64,000 nt of DNA from Fidelibacterota bacterium. Lineage in GTDB: Bacteria; Fidelibacterota; Marinisomatia; SCGC-AAA003-L08; JACNLC01. Shown here piece by piece: positions 55,260-64,000 of this stretch. The translations under genes and the position numbers were made by a program. The stretch is taken from positions 1 to 64,000 of the forward strand of contig JACNLC010000071.1 in the NCBI GenBank assembly GCA_014381725.1. Reading direction: 5' to 3'. The first letter of the stretch is position 1, and each line of letters opens with the position of its first letter. A model generated the notes under the pieces. That model was not told the DNA's origin. It saw only the letters and a list, made by a program, of their open reading frames with translations, and made no database searches.

Positions 55260-56647
55260 GCAAGAACCTCAATCATAATTTTTGATAAATCAGCAATTTG
55301 CTCATTTGGGATGGCTTTCAAGTCAATTCTGAAACGATTACCGTGGATATATCCCAAAACAGGAACAGTAGCTAATCTAAATTTCTTAGCTGTGTTTGAT
55401 GGTTTTTCATAAGTTGAAGAAAATATTAAACTAACACTTTCAATTTTTTCTGTTGGTAGTGAACCACTTCCAGCTTCAACTTCTGAATCAACTAGTGTAA
55501 TTCCATACTTTTCAATAATTTTCGATGGAAGTGTTTTAAGAATATTTCTACCTAATTTTAGTAGTTTTGCTCTGTTTCGAGTTAACAAATGAATCGTTAA
55601 ATTGTTCTCAGAAACATCTTTTGAAGTGCGATAAGTTCGCAAAATTTCCTCCAAAATAGCAAATGTAAATTTGTCGCAACGCAATGCTCTATAAAGTGCA
55701 TTCTTCTGTGTTTTCTTAACGAGCAGCTTCTTTCCGCAAATAATTCCCGATTGTGGACCTCCAAGCAATTTATCTCCACTGAATGAAACCAAATCAGCAC
55801 CGGATTTCAGGTACCATTTTACTGATTCTTCATTTGGTAATCCATAATGATTAAAATCTGCAATTGCTCCACTACCAAGGTCAACTAGCAATGGAATTCG
55901 TTTTCGTTTTGCTAATTTTGATAATTCTAGTAACTCGACTTCTTGAGTAAATCCAACTACTTTGTAATTGCTAGTATGAGCAACCAGAATTGCACCTGTA
56001 TCTTTAGTAATTGCATTTTCATAATCAGAAAAATGAGTTTTATTGGTTGTGCCAACTTCAACCATTTGGCATCCCGATTTATTTATTACATCTGGGATTC
56101 TAAACGAACCACCAATTTCAACTTGTTGTCCTCTGCTGATGATCACTTCTTTACCTTCGGCTATAGTGTTAAGCATCAATAAAACTGCAGAAGCATTATT
56201 ATTAACAACCATTGAAGATTGAGAACTAGTTAGAGAATTTATTAGATGCTCGATATGGCTTGTTCTCTCACCCCTTTTCCCTGACAGAATATCAACTTCA
56301 AGATTGGAATAACAAGATAATTTCGACATCGCTGTATCAATTACAGATTTACTGATTGGAGTTCGTCCTAAATTAGTATGCAAAACAATTCCTGTTCCGT
56401 TGATAACTTTTCTCAATCCAATTTGAGCAACTATTTCAACATTATTTCTAACTTCGCTTAATGTAAATTTATGAATATTGTCTGAAACATTATTTTCGGT
56501 GATTGATTTGCGTATGTCTTTCAACGATTGTCTAATTGTATTCACAATCAAATCGTGAGGAATGTTTATTTTAGATAGTTGTAATTCAACTATGATTTCA
56601 TCAACAGACGGAATTTGCTTGAGAAGATGATGTAGATTATTACTCAT
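55256..56647 (-). CDS. selA: L-seryl-tRNA(Sec) selenium transferase SelA
   Basis: 463 residues, standard length. The PLP-binding Lys is K293 in SFSGDKLLGGPQSG, and NGTGIVLHTNLGRTP is the family's N-terminal signature. It converts seryl-tRNA(Sec) to selenocysteyl-tRNA(Sec) using selenophosphate. Its start overlaps the HD-GYP stop by 8 nt and its end overlaps selB by ATGA. Confidence 0.96.
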   Translation of the reverse strand: MSNNLHHLLKQIPSVDEIIVELQLSKINIPHDLIVNTIRQSLKDIRKSITENNVSDNIHKFTLSEVRNNVEIVAQIGLRKVINGTGIVLHTNLGRTPISKSVIDTAMSKLSCYSNLEVDILSGKRGERTSHIEHLINSLTSSQSSMVVNNNASAVLLMLNTIAEGKEVIISRGQQVEIGGSFRIPDVINKSGCQMVEVGTTNKTHFSDYENAITKDTGAILVAHTSNYKVVGFTQEVELLELSKLAKRKRIPLLVDLGSGAIADFNHYGLPNEESVKWYLKSGADLVSFSGDKLLGGPQSGIICGKKLLVKKTQKNALYRALRCDKFTFAILEEILRTYRTSKDVSENNLTIHLLTRNRAKLLKLGRNILKTLPSKIIEKYGITLVDSEVEAGSGSLPTEKIESVSLIFSSTYEKPSNTAKKFRLATVPVLGYIHGNRFRIDLKAIPNEQIADLSKIMIEVLA

Positions 56648-58289
56648 TATTTGTTAGCCGATTTAACAATTGTTCTTCATCAATTTCATCAACTTGAGAA
56701 AGGTTCATATATTGCCTAGAATATTCTTTATAAACTCCGGTTTTTATGAAAATCTCTACAAGGTCTTTATCTAAGTCTTTTCCTGCCATTTTGCTTATAA
56801 TATCAAGGGCTTTAGATAATTTATATCCCTTTTTATAAGGACGACTTGGTGCTGTAAGTGCTTCAAAAACATCCGCAATTGCCATCATTCGTTCTTGAAT
56901 AGAAATTTCGTTTCCTTTCTTTCCATTTGGATATCCAGACCCATCAATATGTTCGTGATGTCCTCCTGCATAAAGTGGAACATTTTTTAACTGTTCTGGG
57001 AATGGTAGATTATTAAGCATTTCGATTGTAGCCACAATATGATCATTGATTTTCTTTCTATCTTTAGCAGTTAAAGTACCTCTCCTAATTGAAAGATTTT
57101 CTAATTCATTTTCATCAATAAGTGATTTTTTCTCCCCTTTCTCAACCCAGTTATAATGAGTAGTAATGAGTTTTATTCTTTTTAGAAATTCATCAGACAT
57201 AAATTCAGAACCGACATTGCACTTTTCAATGAAATCTAAATCATCTTGCAAGCTTTGTAATTTATCGCTAGTCTCTAACTCAAGTTGAACAATTGATTGT
57301 GATTTCTCTTCTTTTTCTAATTGAAATTTACTTTTCAAAAAATCAATTTCGATATCTCTTTTCAACACTTCGAATCTAGTTCGGATCAGTTCAATTCTAT
57401 CGAATATAGCTTCCAATTTTGTAGCTTTATCAACGATATGGACTGGAGTTGTGACCTTTCCGCAATCGTGAAGCCAAGATGCAGTTTCAAGTTCATATTT
57501 TTCATCTTCATCCATTACAAAATCTTTATAAGGACCTTCTTTAACTTCAACAACTTTATCTGCTAACATTAGAGTGAGTTTTGGTACATTTCGACAATGA
57601 TCACCAGTATAAGGTGATTTTCTATCAATAGCATCAGCAATTGTCATTATAAAAGATTCTAATAACTGTTTAAGGTCATCAACAAGAATCCTATTAGTTA
57701 ATGCTAAAGCTGCCTGAGATGCAAGAGATTCTACATCTTCTTGAGTTTCTGAACTGAAAGGGATGATTTCTTTACTTGAAATATCTTGAGCATTAATTAG
57801 TTGTAATATTCCAATTACTTTATTCTCGTGATTTTTCATAGGAACAGTTAAAAACGATTGGGAACGATAATTGTGCTTTTCATCAAACCCTTTTGTACCA
57901 GAAAAATCAAATCCATCAGCAGTATAAGCATCAGTAATATTAATTGTTTCTCCAGTTATTGCAGAGTGAGCTGAAACATTATTATGATTTGGCTCCCCAG
58001 TTTTTGGATTAAATAATTTTACAGGATAAATACTTTCAGGAACAGGTTCTGCAGTTCCACCTAACTTAAAATTTAGTGAATCTGTTCGCATTATTTTGTA
58101 TTGAAGACGAGTATCATCATCAACCATCATATACAGTGTTCCAGCATCTGCATTTGTGAAACTCTTTGCCTCTTCTAGAATTAGTTCAAGCAAACGATTG
58201 ATATCTTTTTCTTTTGATAATGCAATACCAATTTCGTTTAGCTTTTTAAGTCTATTTGTTATTCTTACTAAATTTACATCACTCGACAT
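56640..58289 (-). CDS. GAF-HD-GYP domain signalling protein with long insert
   Basis: 549 residues, cytosolic. A GAF domain covers about 20-200. The HD-GYP phosphodiesterase domain follows: DRKSPYTGDHCRNV (near 231), HD motif HDCGK at 274-278, and SGYPNG with GYP at 452-454, then IADVFEALTAPSRPYKKGY. HD-GYP proteins usually degrade cyclic-di-GMP. HDxGK and GYP lie about 175 residues apart where ~60-70 is usual; the extra ~110 residues (about 290-410) look like charged helices, partly coiled coil. It heads the selA-selB-mutS-porV unit. Confidence 0.9.
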   Translation of the reverse strand: MSSDVNLVRITNRLKKLNEIGIALSKEKDINRLLELILEEAKSFTNADAGTLYMMVDDDTRLQYKIMRTDSLNFKLGGTAEPVPESIYPVKLFNPKTGEPNHNNVSAHSAITGETINITDAYTADGFDFSGTKGFDEKHNYRSQSFLTVPMKNHENKVIGILQLINAQDISSKEIIPFSSETQEDVESLASQAALALTNRILVDDLKQLLESFIMTIADAIDRKSPYTGDHCRNVPKLTLMLADKVVEVKEGPYKDFVMDEDEKYELETASWLHDCGKVTTPVHIVDKATKLEAIFDRIELIRTRFEVLKRDIEIDFLKSKFQLEKEEKSQSIVQLELETSDKLQSLQDDLDFIEKCNVGSEFMSDEFLKRIKLITTHYNWVEKGEKKSLIDENELENLSIRRGTLTAKDRKKINDHIVATIEMLNNLPFPEQLKNVPLYAGGHHEHIDGSGYPNGKKGNEISIQERMMAIADVFEALTAPSRPYKKGYKLSKALDIISKMAGKDLDKDLVEIFIKTGVYKEYSRQYMNLSQVDEIDEEQLLNRLTNNE

Positions 58290-58375
58290 CTATAAACCCT
58301 TGTTATTGTTTAATTTTAAGTATGTAAGGTATTGACGAAATAGGACAAAAATCAAGATAAATTAGCAACAAATTA

Positions 58376-59509
58376 TCATTCTTTTGATAAAAACAAAGCT
58401 AGTAATACACCCGGAACTAAAACTATAGCCAAAAATGGAAAAATACTACTTAACTGGTAATTCTCACCAATATATCCTCCTACAGTAGCTGCTAATGAAC
58501 CAACTCCATAACCAACACCCATAGATAATCCGTAAACCATACCCCTGTTTCCTTTTGGAGTAACATCTGCAATAAGACTATTATTCACAGGTTGGAATGT
58601 AAAATTGACTGCTCCTAACACTCCAACAATCAATATGAGTAGAACTCCGGTTGAATATCCCATTAACAACAAAAACGGGATGTTCAATCCAACAACCCAA
58701 ACAAGCAGTTTTTTTCGTGGGATATTAGCTCCTAATTTCCCACCGATAATTTGACCAAGTACACCAAGAATCAAAACGAAAGCTGTTAACATTCCACCTG
58801 TTACAACATCGTCAATATTCCAATTTACTGCTTCAGAAAAATAAATCGGTAAATAATTAAATAATCCATGATGAGCAAACCCCCAAATAGATGCCACAGC
58901 AAGTATAACATAATGAGTTTGTGATAGTTTGAATCTATAATGTTTAGAGGGTGGTCCTGCTGGTTTGTCAAGTTTGAGTTGCAAAAATGTAAATATACCG
59001 CCAATCAAAGCCAAAATTGCTAAAATAATATAAGCTATTTTCCAATCAATAATCGCAGATATTCCTGCACCAATGATAGGTCCAAAAGTTAAACCCAAGC
59101 TCCCAGAAATCCCATGATAAGCCATATTTTGACTGATATTCTTTGTATGGCTAACTAAATTCAATCCCGCAGGATGATATAAACCAGAGAATAATCCCAA
59201 TAATCCCAAACCAAAAGCAAGTTGTGAGAATGAATGTGAAGTACTGATACAAATAACCGACAAAACTGTCCCAAAAAAGTAAGTAAGTAACACATTTTTT
59301 GAACCAAATCTATCAACTAACCATCCTGCTGGAATTGATGCTAATCCAAAAAAACCAAATTGAATAGTTCCTAACTCACCTAATTGAATCAATGAAACTT
59401 GAAAATCATCTCTAAGAATTATCAATATAGCAGGAAAGACCAATGTTATACAGTGGACTAAAAAATGACCAATGCTTGTAGCTAATAATATATTGTTTCT
59501 ATTCTTCAT
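58376..59509 (-). CDS. MFS transporter
   Basis: 377 residues, about 12 TM helices with the MFS loop-2 motif GWLVDRFGSKNVL. It belongs to the general group of fosmidomycin-resistance-like or sugar-type MFS permeases; the substrate is unknown. It lies beyond the rplS terminator and before the HD-GYP gene on the same strand, with an 86-nt gap to the latter, so it is probably its own unit. Confidence 0.85.
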   Translation of the reverse strand: MKNRNNILLATSIGHFLVHCITLVFPAILIILRDDFQVSLIQLGELGTIQFGFFGLASIPAGWLVDRFGSKNVLLTYFFGTVLSVICISTSHSFSQLAFGLGLLGLFSGLYHPAGLNLVSHTKNISQNMAYHGISGSLGLTFGPIIGAGISAIIDWKIAYIILAILALIGGIFTFLQLKLDKPAGPPSKHYRFKLSQTHYVILAVASIWGFAHHGLFNYLPIYFSEAVNWNIDDVVTGGMLTAFVLILGVLGQIIGGKLGANIPRKKLLVWVVGLNIPFLLLMGYSTGVLLILIVGVLGAVNFTFQPVNNSLIADVTPKGNRGMVYGLSMGVGYGVGSLAATVGGYIGENYQLSSIFPFLAIVLVPGVLLALFLSKE

Positions 59510-59514
59510 TTAAA

Positions 59515-59553
59515 CAAAAAAAGCTCCCAACCAAATACTAGGGTAGGGAGCTT
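59515..59553 (-). terminator. Rho-independent terminator of the ffh-rpsP-rplS operon
   Basis: On the minus strand AAGCTCCC (59553-59546) pairs with GGGAGCTT (59528-59521), followed by a run of T (59521-59515). It lies 24 nt after the rplS stop. Confidence 0.88.
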
Positions 59554-59576
59554 CAATAATAAAATACAAGTTTAAC

Positions 59577-59924
59577 TTAGGAAATGCGTTCTTTGATACG
59601 AGCGGCTTTCCCTTTTAGATTTCTTAAATAATACAATTTTGCTCGTCGAACTTTACCTTTTTTTAGAACTTTAATAGTTTCAATATTTGGAGAATGCAGT
59701 GGAAATATTCTTTCAACTCCAATCCCATTAGAAATTTTCCGTACAGTAAAAGATTTACTGGTTCCGCCACCTGATGAAATTGCAATAACTACACCTTCGA
59801 AACTCTGAATTCTTGATCGACTTCCCTCAATAACTCTAACTCCAACAGAAACTGTATCACCTGATCTAAATTCTGGTAAATCAGTTTTTATATAATCTTG
59901 TGTTGCTGATGTAATCTTATCCAT
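59577..59924 (-). CDS. rplS: 50S ribosomal protein L19
   Basis: 115 residues, standard. [16 protein letters not shown] and [21 protein letters not shown] are L19 signatures. The ATG overlaps the trmD stop by 8 nt, and it is the last gene of the S16-L19 operon, followed by a terminator. Confidence 0.97.
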   Translation of the reverse strand: MDKITSATQDYIKTDLPEFRSGDTVSVGVRVIEGSRSRIQSFEGVVIAISSGGGTSKSFTVRKISNGIGVERIFPLHSPNIETIKVLKKGKVRRAKLYYLRNLKGKAARIKERIS

Positions 59925-60651
59925 TATTTTCTCCGTTTTCTTTTTCTACGCTTTTTAATTCTAAATATTTTCTAAATAAATCTGTTCGCCTTAACTTTGT
60001 TTTCTCTTTTTGCTGATCTAATTTCCAATCGGCAATTTTTTTATGATGACCAGATAATAAAACTTCTGGAACTTTCATTCCTTCAAATTCTTCAGGCCTA
60101 GTAAAATGAGGTCCGTCAAGCAATCCTGACGCAAAAGAATCTGTTTCAGCTGATTCATATGTATTCAATACTCCAGGTATTAAACGAATAATTGCATCCA
60201 AGATTACTAAAGTCGGAAGTTCACCTCCTGTTAAAACATAATCACCGATTGATATCTCATCTGTAACCAAAACATCCCTAATCCTCTGATCTATGCCCTT
60301 ATAGTGACCATTAATAAACATCAATTCACTACATTTTGATAATTCTAGAGCTTTTTTGTGAGTTAATACTTCTCCGTCAGGAGTTGGAAATATCACCCTT
60401 AAACTACTATTCTGTTGATCTCCAACCGCTTTTTTGTAAGCCCTAAATACAGGTTCCGGTTTCATTATCATACCGGAGCCCCCACCAAATGGATAATCGT
60501 CAATTCGATAATGTGGTGGATCAGCAAAATTAAACAAATCGTAAATCAAATAATTTACAAAGCTTTTTGCGTTTGCTCTCCCCAAAATACTCTCATCCAC
60601 AACAGCTTCTACCATTTTGGCAAAAGGTGTTAAAATATGGACAGATAACAC
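59917..60651 (-). CDS. trmD: tRNA (guanine-N1)-methyltransferase
   Basis: 244 residues. The SPOUT knot region is visible: [46 protein letters not shown] and [15 protein letters not shown]. It makes m1G37 in tRNA, guarding the reading frame. It starts at the rimM stop and overlaps rplS. Confidence 0.97.
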   Translation of the reverse strand: MLSVHILTPFAKMVEAVVDESILGRANAKSFVNYLIYDLFNFADPPHYRIDDYPFGGGSGMIMKPEPVFRAYKKAVGDQQNSSLRVIFPTPDGEVLTHKKALELSKCSELMFINGHYKGIDQRIRDVLVTDEISIGDYVLTGGELPTLVILDAIIRLIPGVLNTYESAETDSFASGLLDGPHFTRPEEFEGMKVPEVLLSGHHKKIADWKLDQQKEKTKLRRTDLFRKYLELKSVEKENGENNG

Positions 60652-61175
60652 TAGTCTATCAATCCTTCCATTTGATGAATAGTCATCTTTTTATTCTCAA
60701 AGTCAATAAGCTGTATAAATTCATCTATTATTGGAATAAGTACTTCTTTGTCCAACTGTTTCACTACTAAAACATCATTAGCAGGTAAATTTAGAATGTC
60801 AGTTACTTCACCCAATAAATCATCTTTTTCATTATAAACTTGTAAACCTATAAGATCCACAAGATAAATTTCATTATCTTCTATTTTTGGAAGTTTTGTT
60901 CTCTCAATTGAGATTTGTGCTCCCACTAATCGTTTGGCATCTTCCTTTGAAGAAATATGCTTAAATTTCATTATAGGTTTTGGAGAGATTAAACGACCAC
61001 TTTCAATTTCAAATTGCTCGTTTAACCTAATTCCATCCACTAACCAAACGATCTCACCTTCTGCTAATGATTCAGAAGATGGATTATATATTTTTACTTT
61101 TACCTCTCCTTTTAATCCGTGGGGTTTAATAATTTCCCCTAGAATTACAAGATTTTGAGGAAGTTCTTTATTCAA
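60651..61175 (-). CDS. rimM: Ribosome maturation factor RimM
   Basis: 174 residues. The start is a TTG at 61175, overlapping the KH gene stop by 8 nt; no ATG lies close enough. LGEIIKPHGLKGEVKVK is the RimM N-terminus, and a PRC-barrel domain follows (about 95-170: YLVDLIGLQVYNEKDDLLGE). It helps assemble the 30S head with S19. Position between khpA and trmD is standard. Confidence 0.95.
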   Translation of the reverse strand: MNKELPQNLVILGEIIKPHGLKGEVKVKIYNPSSESLAEGEIVWLVDGIRLNEQFEIESGRLISPKPIMKFKHISSKEDAKRLVGAQISIERTKLPKIEDNEIYLVDLIGLQVYNEKDDLLGEVTDILNLPANDVLVVKQLDKEVLIPIIDEFIQLIDFENKKMTIHQMEGLID

Positions 61176-61401
61176 TTATTTCAAGAATCGCCCGCTTATC
61201 ACCTGTTTTGGCGTTAGCGGCTGAAAGAAGAGTGCGAAGAGCACCAACATTCTTTCCTCGTTTCCCGATTACCATTCCAATATCGCCTTCACCGACAGTC
61301 AATTCGAATATTTTAGTTGAATCACTCTCCAAAATTTCCACTTTAACTTCATCTGGTTTATCAACGATCTGCTTTACCATACTCTCCAAGAACTCTTTCA
61401 T
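61168..61401 (-). CDS. khpA: KH domain RNA-binding protein (KhpA/YlqC)
   Basis: 77 residues. The KH core VGEGDIGMVIGKRGKNVGAL carries the GxxG loop (GKRG). It binds RNA, often with KhpB. It lies between rpsP and rimM, its usual place, 22 nt after rpsP. Confidence 0.95.
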   Translation of the reverse strand: MKEFLESMVKQIVDKPDEVKVEILESDSTKIFELTVGEGDIGMVIGKRGKNVGALRTLLSAANAKTGDKRAILEIIE

Positions 61402-61423
61402 CTTAACTCTCCTCTGTTTATCC

Positions 61424-61984
61424 TTATTTTGAAGAGTCTTCCTCTACAGATTCTGCTTTTTCGGTAGTAGCTTGATCAGCTTCAGGTTTATCAGCTTTTT
61501 GTTCTTCCGTTGTTTCTGCAGGTTCAGACGCTTCTTCAATAGTATCTTGCTGAGATTTCATGTCTGATTCTTCTTGCTCTTTTTCTTCTTCTTTTGCTTC
61601 AGCTTCAGCTTTTTCTATTTTAGCTTTGGCTTGTTCTTTCTTAGCAACTATTTCATCCTTTTTGGATTTTCGTTGAGCAAGTAATTCAGATAGTTCTTTT
61701 TCAATTTCATCTTCAGATTTACCTTGTTGAGTAAGATGCCATTTATAGCTCAAACCAACTTTACTGAAGAGATTTTTCACAGTATCACTTGGCTGTGCTC
61801 CATTATTCAACCAATGAAGAGATCTTTCTCCATCAATTTGAATATTGTTCTCTTTATCAAGAGGGTCAAACCACCCCAATCTTTCAATTTCTCGTCCATC
61901 ACGACGACTTCTAGAATCAATCACAACAATTCGATAAAAGGGGCGTTTTCTTCGTCCCATTCTTTTTAATCTAATCCGTACCAA
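61424..61984 (-). CDS. rpsP: 30S ribosomal protein S16 with long charged C-terminal extension
   Basis: 186 residues; the start is TTG at 61984 with a strong AGGAG about 9 nt upstream. Residues 1-80 are S16 ([41 protein letters not shown]). A normal S16 has 80-90 residues. The extra ~100 start as a Lys/Glu-rich probable helix (about 90-145, including [20 protein letters not shown]) and end as a very acidic Glu/Ala/Thr tail. The tail may be flexible on the ribosome surface. Confidence 0.95.
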   Translation of the reverse strand: MVRIRLKRMGRRKRPFYRIVVIDSRSRRDGREIERLGWFDPLDKENNIQIDGERSLHWLNNGAQPSDTVKNLFSKVGLSYKWHLTQQGKSEDEIEKELSELLAQRKSKKDEIVAKKEQAKAKIEKAEAEAKEEEKEQEESDMKSQQDTIEEASEPAETTEEQKADKPEADQATTEKAESVEEDSSK

Positions 61985-62005
61985 AGAGCTTATTCTCCTA
62001 TTTAA

Positions 62006-63328
62006 CTAAATTTTAAATGGCATCTGGGGCATTCCAGATTTTCCCATTTTCTTCATCATCAATTTCATTTGAGCAAACTGTTTCAGTAATTGATTAACTT
62101 CAAATACCGGTCGTCCGCTACCTTTTGCTATTCTTTTCCGACGAGATCCATTGATGATATTTGGATTTCGTTTTTCTGTTGGCGTCATTGAAAAGATAAT
62201 CGCTTCTACCCATTTGAGTTGACTATCATCCATATTCAAATTTTTCAATTTTCCAGCACCTGGAATCATTGATATTAACTGCGAAAAAGATCCCATTTTC
62301 TGAATCTGTTTTAGCTGATCTTGAAAATCCTCTAGAGTAAACGAATTTTTCTCTAATTTTTTCTGCAGTTTTTCAGCAGATTTCTTGTCTGTAAATTCTT
62401 GAGCTTTCTCTACTAGAGAAACGACATCGCCCATCCCCAAAATTCTCTGAGATAACCTATCAGGGTGAAAGGGTTCAAATCCATCCATATTCTCACTAGT
62501 TCCGATAAATTTAATCGGTTTACCAGTAACTTCTCGGATAGAAACCGCGGCTCCACCTCTGGAATCACCATCCATTTTGGTTAGGACAATTCCCGTAACA
62601 TCAACTGTTTCAGAAAATGCTTTAGATGAATTTACTGCATCCTGCCCTGTCATTCCATCTGCTACAAAAAGAATTTCATTCGGATTCGACAAACTTACAA
62701 TATTTTTAAGTTGATTCATCAATGTTTCATCAACATGCAACCGACCTGCAGTATCAATAATTATCAAATCTGCATCTTGCGATTTAGCTTGTGATATACC
62801 ATTTTTCACAACTTTTAGTGGATCTTTAGTATCTTCCGAGTAAACTGGTACATCAATTTGTTTACCCAATACTTTCAGCTGATCCACCGCAGCCGGTCTC
62901 TGTAAATCTGCCGCAATCAGAAATGGATTCTTCTGACGCTTATTTTTCAAAAATCTAGCTAGTTTAGCACAAGTTGTCGTTTTACCTGAACCTTGTAAAC
63001 CTGCCATTACTATAGTTGTGAAACCAGATGAACTAAATTGAATTCCTTCGGTATTTCCACCAAGAAACTCCGTTAATTCTTTTTGAATAATTTTGATGAA
63101 TTGCTGACCTGGTGTAATAGAAGTTAATACTTCCCCACCTTTAGCTTTATCAGTTATTCTATCAACGAATCTCCGTGCAACTTTAAAATTGACATCAGCT
63201 TCCAATAACGCTCTTCTAACATCGCGCATAGCATCAGAAATGTTGGATTCGGTAATCTTTCCATGCCCTCGGATGGTCTTGAATATACTCGAAAATCTGT
63301 CCTGCAGTTGCTCAAACATCTTGTTCAC
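62006..63328 (-). CDS. ffh: Signal recognition particle protein Ffh
   Basis: 440 residues, standard. The NG GTPase has AGLQGSGKTTTCAKLA, DTAGRLHVDETLM and TKMDGDSRGGAAVS. The Met-rich M domain follows, with GSRRKRIAKGSGRPVFEVN binding SRP RNA. It targets inner-membrane proteins. The rpsP gene follows after 21 nt on the same strand. Confidence 0.97.
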   Translation of the reverse strand: MNKMFEQLQDRFSSIFKTIRGHGKITESNISDAMRDVRRALLEADVNFKVARRFVDRITDKAKGGEVLTSITPGQQFIKIIQKELTEFLGGNTEGIQFSSSGFTTIVMAGLQGSGKTTTCAKLARFLKNKRQKNPFLIAADLQRPAAVDQLKVLGKQIDVPVYSEDTKDPLKVVKNGISQAKSQDADLIIIDTAGRLHVDETLMNQLKNIVSLSNPNEILFVADGMTGQDAVNSSKAFSETVDVTGIVLTKMDGDSRGGAAVSIREVTGKPIKFIGTSENMDGFEPFHPDRLSQRILGMGDVVSLVEKAQEFTDKKSAEKLQKKLEKNSFTLEDFQDQLKQIQKMGSFSQLISMIPGAGKLKNLNMDDSQLKWVEAIIFSMTPTEKRNPNIINGSRRKRIAKGSGRPVFEVNQLLKQFAQMKLMMKKMGKSGMPQMPFKI

Positions 63329-63507
63329 CTATCAAAAATCGCACACTAAAATAGCCTGAAAATTTACAATGCCACAATCTTCTCTGCAAGAGAAAGGACG
63401 AAAATTATTTTCCTTTGTCTGATTTGTCTGATTCGGACATTGTTTTAAGTTTTAATGACCAAAACAAAACATTTCAATGGTCAACTATCTCAAAAGTCAG
63501 ATTTTTG

Positions 63508-64000
63508 TTAGTTTTTGAATGTATTTAACGCACTTCCGGCTTTGAACCATTCAATTTGTTTTTTGCTGAATGTATGCTTCGCTTTGATGATATCAGTTCT
63601 ACCGTTTTTATGCACAACTTCAACATACAAATTTCTTCCCGGTACAAATTTCTCTAATCCAAAAACTGTAAAAGTATCATCTTCTTGAATTCTGTCATAA
63701 TCTCGAGGAAAAGCAAAAGTAAGTGCTAACACACCTTGTTTTTTAAGGTTGGTTTCGTGAATTCTAGCAAAAGATTTTACTAATACAGCTTTTACTCCAC
63801 GATTTCTCGGCTCCATTGCAGCGTGTTCGCGAGATGACCCCTCTCCATAATTTTCGTCCCCAACAATAATCGAACCAATCTCTGCATCGCTGTAAGCTTT
63901 GGCTACTTTAGGGGTTTCGTCATATTCGCATGTTAATTGATTTTTAACTTTGTTGACTTCATTATTAAACGCATTTACAGCACCAAGTAATAGATTATTG
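63508..64000 (-). CDS. Aconitate hydratase, C-terminal part (continues past window edge)
   Basis: The frame is open from the right edge through 63508, giving 163 visible residues plus the stop. [20 protein letters not shown] is the conserved swivel-domain motif with catalytic Ser and Arg, and [16 protein letters not shown] follows. It is the C-terminal domain of a mitochondrial-type aconitase, isomerising citrate to isocitrate. The [4Fe-4S] cysteines lie in the missing part. An ATG at 63816 is internal. Confidence 0.93.
   Translation of the reverse strand, partial: NNLLLGAVNAFNNEVNKVKNQLTCEYDETPKVAKAYSDAEIGSIIVGDENYGEGSSREHAAMEPRNRGVKAVLVKSFARIHETNLKKQGVLALTFAFPRDYDRIQEDDTFTVFGLEKFVPGRNLYVEVVHKNGRTDIIKAKHTFSKKQIEWFKAGSALNTFKN

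Noticed and set aside
49802..58289. A selenoprotein gene or selC tRNA near selA/selB
   Set aside because: All genes in the cluster end at ordinary stops, no in-frame TGA with continuing homology was seen, and no long-variable-arm tRNA fold is visible in the gaps.

Overview
The window is AT-rich bacterial chromosome with dense, often overlapping genes (TAATG and ATGA junctions). It has two tRNA genes, no rRNA, and no sign of a prophage, insertion sequence or CRISPR array. The gene set suggests a Gram-negative FCB-group bacterium, and a Marinimicrobia-like or Calditrichota/Ignavibacteria-like lineage would fit. The reasons are PorV-like outer-membrane proteins with an 'NPA(G/N)L' motif, an 11-gene complex I without the NADH module, multihaem cytochromes beside an outer-membrane barrel, a DUF4105/Lnb-type protein and a lexA-umuD-umuC-SRAP operon. 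No 16S rRNA gene is present, so this placement is inference.

Layout. 1-3340 (+): the end of a tandem rhodanese, then an outer-membrane barrel, an 11-haem and a 6-haem c-type cytochrome, probably an electron-transfer module of the cell envelope. 3538-6069 (-): a large SppA protease fused to an N-terminal barrel-like domain. 6436-8698 (-): a GntR/YtrA-type regulator with an ABC exporter, with a clear promoter/operator. 8818-13620: a saccharopine-dehydrogenase-like enzyme, a QueD-like enzyme, a dienoyl-CoA-reductase-like SDR, leucyl aminopeptidase, tRNA-Met(CAT) and ndk. 13630-20647 (+): a SPOR lipoprotein and the rpmF-plsX-fabH-fabD-fabG-acpP-fabF-rnc operon. 20715-25857 (-): sugar phosphate, prenyl and cell-wall recycling genes. 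25858-26435: a mosaic non-coding region.

26436-36660 (-): nuoABCDHIJKLMN, complex I without nuoEFG. 36929-39922 (+): the SOS operon lexA-umuD-umuC-SRAP. 40113-40186 (-): tRNA-Arg(TCT). 41029-49592 (-): a long housekeeping run, yicC-gmk-rpoZ-udg-dnaB-rel-HU-ruvX-DUF4105-DUF5683-like. 49802-58289 (-): HD-GYP, selA, selB, mutS and a PorV-like protein in one tightly overlapping unit. 58376-59509 (-): an MFS transporter. 59577-63328 (-): ffh-rpsP-khpA-rimM-trmD-rplS. 63508-64000 (-): the 3' end of an aconitase gene.

Most of the window is conserved housekeeping. The parts most worth a second look are the barrel-SppA fusion, the barrel plus 17-haem cytochrome cluster (with an exact 59-residue dihaem repeat), the long insert inside the HD-GYP domain, the charged tail on ribosomal protein S16, and two probable autoregulatory operators (YtrA-type and LexA).
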